From the NCBI GenBank assembly GCA_030272585.1, contig BSYQ01000003.1, positions 7,192,001 to 7,256,000 of the forward strand: 64,000 bases of DNA, read 5' to 3'. A model generated the notes under the pieces. The model did no database searches. It was not told where the DNA came from and saw only the letters and a list, made by a program, of their open reading frames with translations. The position numbers were made by a program, and so were the translations under genes. How positions within the stretch are numbered: the first letter of the stretch is position 1; every line of letters starts with the position of its first letter. The stretch comes from Bryopsis sp. KO-2023. Taxonomy: Eukaryota; Chlorophyta; Ulvophyceae; Bryopsidales; Bryopsidaceae. Shown one piece after another: positions 58,219 through 64,000 of this stretch.

Positions 58219-59490
58219 ATGGTCGCAACACCGCTTCGCTTGAGTGGCAGAGTTGCTGCTCCCAGCGCAAGGTAGGCTTTTGATCGGCTTCCGACTGTTC
58301 TTACCCTCGTGCGACTTGTGACGTCAACCCTTGCACCTATCAATTGACAGTTGGCTACTGGGAGGACTCACGTGAGTGTGTTTTGGGTTGGTCAGGAGGA
58401 CTTTGGTTGTCAAAGCTTCTGCTCAGGCTGACAGGAGGAAGGTAATTCTTCCAGAGTTTTGTTGTTGTGTTAGGTCCTGTGTGTGTTTTTTTGTGCTTTC
58501 GGAAACCTGTTCTTTCCACAGGCAGGAAGCTGAGCTTTTCCCCCTGTCGCTGTTTGCATATTTTTAAGGTTCTTGGTGGACTCGCTGCCGGAGCAGCGCT
58601 TTTCCCCGCGGCGGCGGCGTTGGCTGTTAAATCAATTATTGTCGACGACAGCCGCAGCGAAAAGGGTGCTCTTGACAGGGTTTATGAGGCCTTCGATGGC
58701 GATGCGGATATTCGCACGCGTCGTGGCGAGCTTCAGTACAGGAGTTCACTCAGCGACACGAAGGCTCGCGTCCAGGAGTCCAGGAATGCGTTGAAGGATG
58801 TCGTCAACGGTTTGGAGAAGGGCTACTGGTGAGCAATGACAGAATCTGGGGTCACGTGATTTCATTTTTCTACATCGACGCACGCGATGTTCCAGAGCCT
58901 ATCAGGCCACGTGCGGCACCTCTATCGCAACACTGCTGTTGGGTTTGACGGAAACGTAACAACTGCGAATGATTTTAATGATGCCGCACATCGCTGTATG
59001 ATTTCGATGGAGGTGTTACAGTGGGGAATGTGTGGTGACTGTGGGTTGACAGATTGCATTGGTTGACTCACTGGTGGTAGTTGGGAGGCTACAGTTATGC
59101 CTCAACCCCTTCTTATACGTTCGTGACATTCGATATGTTGTAAGATTATTGGGTCTGAGCCATCCAGTCCATTTGCGCCTAAAACAGAGGCTTGTGTAAT
59201 TTGACAAGCACGGATGTGTTCGCCAATATTGATGTGCATTTCCTGACAACAGGACCGAAAGCCAGAACCAGCTCCGAAGGCAGACAGGTTACCTCCGCTA
59301 TGATCTTGACAACCTCGTAAACAGTGCCTCCAACCCTGATGAAGCCAAGCAGGTAAAGAGGGACTTCCTTGCTCAGGTGGATCAGCTTGATCTGGCCATC
59401 AGGTACAAGAACATGGACAGGGCCATGGCTGCCTATGACCGTGTTCTGAGCAGTCTTGACAGCATCATGGGGATGGTTGGGACTGCATAG
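58219..59490 (+). CDS. PSBQ: Oxygen-evolving enhancer protein 3, PsbQ (photosystem II)
   Basis: PsbQ is the lumenal extrinsic subunit that stabilises the manganese cluster and its calcium and chloride needs. Four exons (58219-58271, 58396-58441, 58569-58828, 59253-59490) join in phase to 198 residues. The presequence is bipartite: a Ser/Arg/Ala-rich transit peptide (MVATPLRLSGRVAAPSAR) and a lumen signal with twin arginines, ADRRKVLGGLAAGAALFPAA, ending at the cleavage-like ALA. The mature part is the four-helix bundle: DDSRSEKGALDRVYEA, SDTKARVQESRNALKDVV, GYWTESQNQLRRQTGYLRYD and LDLAIRYKNMDRAMAAYDRV. The GYWTE...QLRRQxGxLRxDL block closely resembles green algal OEE3, not the shorter red algal form. 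The twin-arginine signal implies import by the Tat pathway. Confidence 0.92.
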
Positions 59491-60564
59491 AGGCTGGGTG
59501 CCTTTCCTCAGGAATGCATGGTGTGGTATGAAATCTGTGTACATACCGACAGTAAGCCACCTTTTTTGTGTTTTGTTTTTCATTTTGTATTGATCTAGGA
59601 TTTATTTATTATTATGTGCCCGCTTTGGCCATGTGATTTGAGATTATGCATGTTTCGAATCCAATCAATGGCGAAGGGGTTTTAGAGAGTGGTCCGCAAT
59701 GAATGGCTGTACATTTTTGTATATTTGTATTTATGGTGGAGAAGAATTCTGCCAGAGGAGTGGTATGATCCTCCTTGTGTGTATTTGCATGAAATGAAAT
59801 GAGTCTGGATTTTTTAGTGTCGCATGTTTTGACGATGATTATTTTGCATTTTTGGACTTATGAGGAAGGATGATTCCTGCCCTTCCATGTTTCGAGGTTG
59901 TTTTGAGAAGATTTCATATGTTTTGAGGGTGTTTCGAGAAGATTATGTCAAAAGAGAATAATATGTGTAAAGAGAGGAAAAAAAAAGATTAACACCTGTG
60001 TCAGGTCTTGAGCATCACTTCACCAACCAATGGAAAAAAAAAGACACCACGATCATGCAACGACACAATCCCTTGTATGCAGGGAGGTATATTTTATTGC
60101 AGACTACCTCTACCTACCTGATATTCTTGGCTTATAGTGTACCATCTACAAACGCTGGGCTCAGGGGCATGCTCCAAATCCTCGAACTGTCGTTGGAGGT
60201 CACCCAAGCACATCAGCCCATATCCTCGACCCTGGACATTTGTTCCATGTCGTTTCCTTCTGCACCACCCCTCGAAATCGGGAGAGGCCGACGGCTGATT
60301 TCCACGTGGTCGTCGACAGCTGAGGTCCCCTTCAATTCGCACCACAGGGTTTCGGCGAAACCACCAATCCCTGCTTCAAATCTGTGCAAGACGGTGGTGG
60401 CTGGTGCAGCATGTACTTAGTACTTATGCCGAGAGCGTTCTGTCATCTTCCTCCAACAGGATGATGAGACGGAAACGAACAATGGATCAGAGGACTTGAT
60501 CAAGGGAGGCTCGTGTGAGGGTGTGCTTCGATCGAACAGCCAATACCACGCCCAGGCGACGACT
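59491..60564. other. Spacer between PsbQ and the gamma-carboxylase homologue
   Basis: This holds the PsbQ 3' UTR and probably the 5' part of the next gene. The 100 bases before 60565 are open in the same frame after an acceptor at 60459-60460, so an upstream coding exon may lie here. A minus-strand open stretch at 60180-60380 is unassigned. Confidence 0.4.
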
Positions 60565-63500
60565 ATGGGCAAAGACGGGAAGAAATCCAAGTGGCCTTCA
60601 GGCGTCATCAGCAGCTTGAGCACGCCTTATGGCAGGCAGAAGGCGGCGGACGGTCTATACGAGTGGCTAGTGCAGCCTGTTCACGCTTCGACGCTGGGCG
60701 TGTTTCGGTTTCTGTATGGTCTGGTGATGTGCGCACAGATTTTCAAGTGGTGGCTGATCTTTGTGCGGTTCGAGGTAAGCTTGCGCAGGTGCGCCTGTGT
60801 CCAGGGGCAAAACGCTGATAGTCCAGTTGTGCGCGACGAGTTGTGGATCGATCGATGGATTGTATGTGCGCCCGCTGAGATCGCCCACTGATTTGTATCC
60901 TCCTTTTCTTCAATGTTTCAACCCGCGCACACGTCCCAGTTCTGAAAAATGGGGAAAAAATATCTCATTGTACATCAAACTTTGAAGTGGATGCAGATCA
61001 TTCGAAACATGCATGATTCATATTTTGGATCGAACTTGATTTTCCATCAGCCCATCATGTTTTGAATTCAGCCTTGCCGAAGAAATCAATGCATCCTGTG
61101 ATCTGATAAGGAGGGGGGGGTTGTCAGCACAAGTTTGTTTCAGCAAATGAAATCTGATCGTCTGATATTCAGGGAACATTATATTCTCTTCCATACCCTG
61201 GAGTTGGATTTGTGAAACCTCTGCATCCGACGACTGGAAATATCGTCCTGTGCATATGCCTGATAGCTTCGCTGTTCGTTGCGCTCGGGTATTTCACGAG
61301 GCCCTCCACGTGCATAACCTTTCTGACATTCGCCTACCTATTCCACATGTGTGAATCCTTGCACAACAACCATTACATCTTGATGTGCCATGTCAATTTC
61401 GTCGGATCGTTTTTGAACTGGGGGGAATGGTGCTCCATCGATTCGATGAGGAAAAAGAATGATTCGCAAAACAAGGTGGCCAAGATTCCGTACTGGAATT
61501 TGTTGCTGATGCAACTCCTGTTCACCATCCCGTATTTGTATGGGTCGTTTGCCAAATTGAATTCTGATTGGTTGTTTCGAGCGGAGCCGGTTCGTATGTG
61601 GATGGTCCATAAGGAGGGTTGGGTTTTGCATCAATGGTGGTTTCCTTGGTTCATTTGCTGGTCTGGAACGCTGTTCGACATGACGGTGAGCCCGCTTGCT
61701 TGATTCTTTCCTGATTTGTTGTTTCCTCTTTGGAGTAGTTGCGACGGTTCTGTGCAACACGGCCAAAATCTGAGTGAATTCCTGGCAACTCTTTTCTCTG
61801 TATCACTGTCCAGGGAGAAGATGAGTAAAAAGAACGAATTGTCAGTGTTATTTTTTTTGAAATGTATTGAAAAAAGGATGAAAGCCTCATCTAGCCCATG
61901 CACTGTGCAAATGAGTATTCCTTGTTGTATTGGAAATGGATCAAGAAATTGGAGGGTTGAATTGGTGCTGAGTTATAGGATGACGGTGTTGCATTGTGTT
62001 GGATTTGTGACTCCTCCAGATCTCGTTCCTGTTGTTTTGGAAAAAAACACGGTTTTTGCTGGCTTTTCCTGGAGCAATTATGTTCAACGTATCGAACAAA
62101 TTGATGTGAGTCAGACGGTTGCATGACATTCATGGATTCCTACTTATTTCTTGAAACAATTTGTTGGTTTCGTTCCAATATCCGAATCACGGTGTCCTAG
62201 AAAAATTGACCAATACATTTGACGAGCAAGACTCGTCATGGGAAATGCAACTATTTCGTTAAAAGTGTAGGTGTACTGCTTGAATCTTGCAGAGAACAAA
62301 ATGTTTGAAGAAAATTTGATGTTTTTTTTTTTTCTTTTTCTGTGCCTGTTTTTCAGTTTCAACATTGGGGTGTTTCCCTATGCCATGATATGCTCCTTGG
62401 TATTGTTCCTTGATGATGACACTCCAGCTATTTTTTGGAATTCCCTCAAAGGAATGCCCCCACCCATCATTCCTATATCAAAGAGTGACGATCCAGACAA
62501 CAAAAAAGATATGAGAAAGGTGGAACGAAGTGTAAATAATATTTCTTCTCTCTCTCTCTCTATATATATACGTACATTTTTTTTTTCATTTTTTTTTTGA
62601 GAAAGAAAGAGTTCAATCGTTTTTTTTTTTGCCATTCTTCTGATCAAAACGTCATGTGAGAATTCCTCCTATCAAGGATGGCTCCAGATCTTTAACTCTA
62701 CTGACGAATTTTCGTTCACCATCGGCAAAAGCTCCATGATTTTCACTTCCAGCGAAGGCTGGATACTCCGGGGGTCCTGCATTTCCCTTTTTGTTTTTTA
62801 TTCTTCTTAATCTCAAGGAAAAAAAAAAAAAGTTGAGTCATCACAACATCACAGCCCCCCCCCCCCCCCTGATTTTTTGGTTCTGAAACTCTGTTTTCCT
62901 TGCTTTTTTGTGTTCAGCCTTCTGGATGGAGGGGGAAGGTGTACAAGAGATTTGTGCTAATCTTCTTCAGTGGTTTTGTAATTTTCCATTCTCTGTACCC
63001 CTTACGTCATTTCGTTCTTTACAAATCGAACCCATCATGGACAGAGGAAGGGCACGTCGGTAAGAAATTCCCCTTGGGATGAAAGTTTTTTTCCCATTCC
63101 ATTCAGATGACTTCGCTGTTTTTAGAAAGTCTGTCCATTTAATGGAAATGAAAAAGAACCTGCTGTGTGCATGTGTTTTTTTTTCACCCAATGGAAATGA
63201 ATATCAGAAAGGGAAAATGCTGTTGACACTCAAAGCAACTTTGCGCAAGTATTTGACGTTTAAAAAAAGGCAAAAGTAGTGATGGAGTGCTGCAAAGAAT
63301 TTTGCCAAAGACGGAGATGGTATGTTGGCAGGGGCTTGGCATATGAAACTTCGCTCCAAACACTCCTGGCTTTATTTGACTGCTGAGGAAATGGATGGAA
63401 CGGAAACTGTGCTAATGCCAGACTACGACCCCTTGCTGTTGCGTTTGCAACTAAAAATAGTGACCGCCCATCCACACGCACTCTTGCTTTATGTCCGACG

Positions 63501-64000
63501 GCTAAATCAAGTTTTCGAAGAAGCAAAAAGGCCTCTAAAGACTTTGAAGTGAGAAATCCTTCGAAGGTTTTCTTTCTTTTTTTCATTTTCTTTTAGGAAA
63601 CATTTTTGAAGGCCGGTTCTTTAGATTGGTTACCCAACTTCTCTGCCTTCGGAAAAAAAGAGGAAATGGATCCACATCAGCGCAATTGTTCGTGATTTTG
63701 ACTGCAGCATGATTTTGTGTTTCTACGTTTGAATGCCCACCAGAAATATTTTTTTCCTCCTCTTTTGATAATCGAAATGCAAAAGAACAACTGCAGTGAA
63801 GAAAAGAATGTTGTGTATTGCACAGGGTGAAAAGCTGTGCTTCCTTGAATGCGAATCCAGCACAAGAGCTGTACATTGATTCTGCCAACCTTTTGGATTA
63901 CATGAGTGAGTAACGTTCCAGCACGAGGTGTCATATGTATTATTTAAAAATAACAATACAAATATAGTTTGTTTCATTAAAAATGGCCCGTTGATGATAT
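60565..64000 (+). CDS. Vitamin K-dependent gamma-glutamyl carboxylase homologue (3' truncated by window)
   Basis: GGCX uses reduced vitamin K, CO2 and O2 to carboxylate protein glutamates in the ER. Exons 60565-60774, 61173-61685, 62020-62105, 62357-62519, 62918-63059, 63332-63548 and 63826-63905 join in phase (about 470 residues), and the gene runs off the window. The N-terminal multi-helix HTTM part includes LHNNHYILMCHVNFVGSFLN and WCSIDSM, then YGSFAKLNSDWLFRAEP. By eye, the human active-site Lys218 and the His160 region align with K in SFAKLNSDW and H in NNHY. Further blocks are FLLFWKKTRFLLAF, FNIGVFPYAMICSLVLFLDD and a lumenal part with AWHMKLRSKHSWLYLT. The start is the first in-frame ATG. 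Algal members exist, but their substrates are unknown. Confidence 0.85.

Noticed and set aside
1..64000. CRISPR arrays, operons, Shine-Dalgarno sites, tRNA or rRNA genes
   Set aside because: None seen. The window is eukaryotic nuclear sequence with spliced genes, and I found no cloverleaf-like or rRNA-like segment by eye.

Overview
This window is nuclear DNA of a eukaryotic alga. Genes are split by short GT-AG introns (about 45-500 bases), reading phases match across nearly all splice junctions I checked by hand, and intergenic DNA is rich in homopolymers. The organism has a plastid and a motility apparatus. There is a green-type PsbQ with a transit peptide and a twin-arginine lumen signal, a TatB/Hcf106, a plastid-targeted RqcH/NEMF, a plastid FHA protein and a plastid kinase-like protein. 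There are also cilium-linked families (CFAP99-like, an ERICH6/FAM194 domain, a TRP-type channel). The plastid presequences begin directly as transit peptides, with no ER signal in front, which points to a primary plastid. With the plant-like PsbQ and Hcf106, this suggests a flagellate of the green lineage, such as a prasinophyte or an early-branching streptophyte. That placement is inference.

Layout: 1-1439 (+) 3' part of a CFAP99-like gene; 1994-3006 (-) plastid FHA protein; 3297-5248 (+) DPH7; 6215-13138 (-) a large WD40-ankyrin-TRP channel fusion; about 13200-14000 a tentative unresolved gene; 14185-15146 (-) RPB4; 15364-17379 (+) membrane-anchored CS/NudC protein; 17380-19892 a low-complexity desert with tandem repeats and a G-rich tract; 19893-22223 (-) ORC5; 22575-23360 (+) Hcf106/TatB; 24047-27804 (+) plastid RqcH; 29124-30492 (-) unrecognised helical protein; 31399-33513 (+) cation/Ca2+ exchanger; 34291-37097 (+) plastid kinase-like protein lacking catalytic motifs; 38206-40972 (-) ERICH6-thioredoxin fusion; 41294-42036 (-) secreted four-repeat cysteine protein; 43105-48056 (+) processing alpha-glucosidase I (GH63) with a DNA-transposon remnant in an intron; 49049-50003 (+) orphan three-exon gene; 50004-52443 non-coding with a 65-base tandem duplication; 52444-56118 (-) FHA-RING-armadillo tail-anchored protein; 57286-58180 a tentative gene; 58219-59490 (+) PsbQ; 60565-64000 (+) vitamin K-dependent gamma-carboxylase homologue running off the end.

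The genes are not operonic and do not form one pathway. Three themes recur. (1) Plastid biogenesis and quality control: Hcf106 is a subunit of the machinery that imports twin-arginine cargo, and PsbQ in the same window carries such a signal; RqcH would handle stalled plastid ribosomes. (2) Cilium and calcium physiology: CFAP99, ERICH6-Trx, the TRP fusion and the CCX exchanger. (3) Secretory-pathway modification: glucosidase I, the gamma-carboxylase and a secreted cysteine-repeat protein. The least conventional items are the WD40-ankyrin-TRP channel, the FHA-RING-armadillo-tail-anchor protein, the ERICH6-thioredoxin fusion and the four-repeat cysteine protein. Exon models were built by eye and need transcript support.
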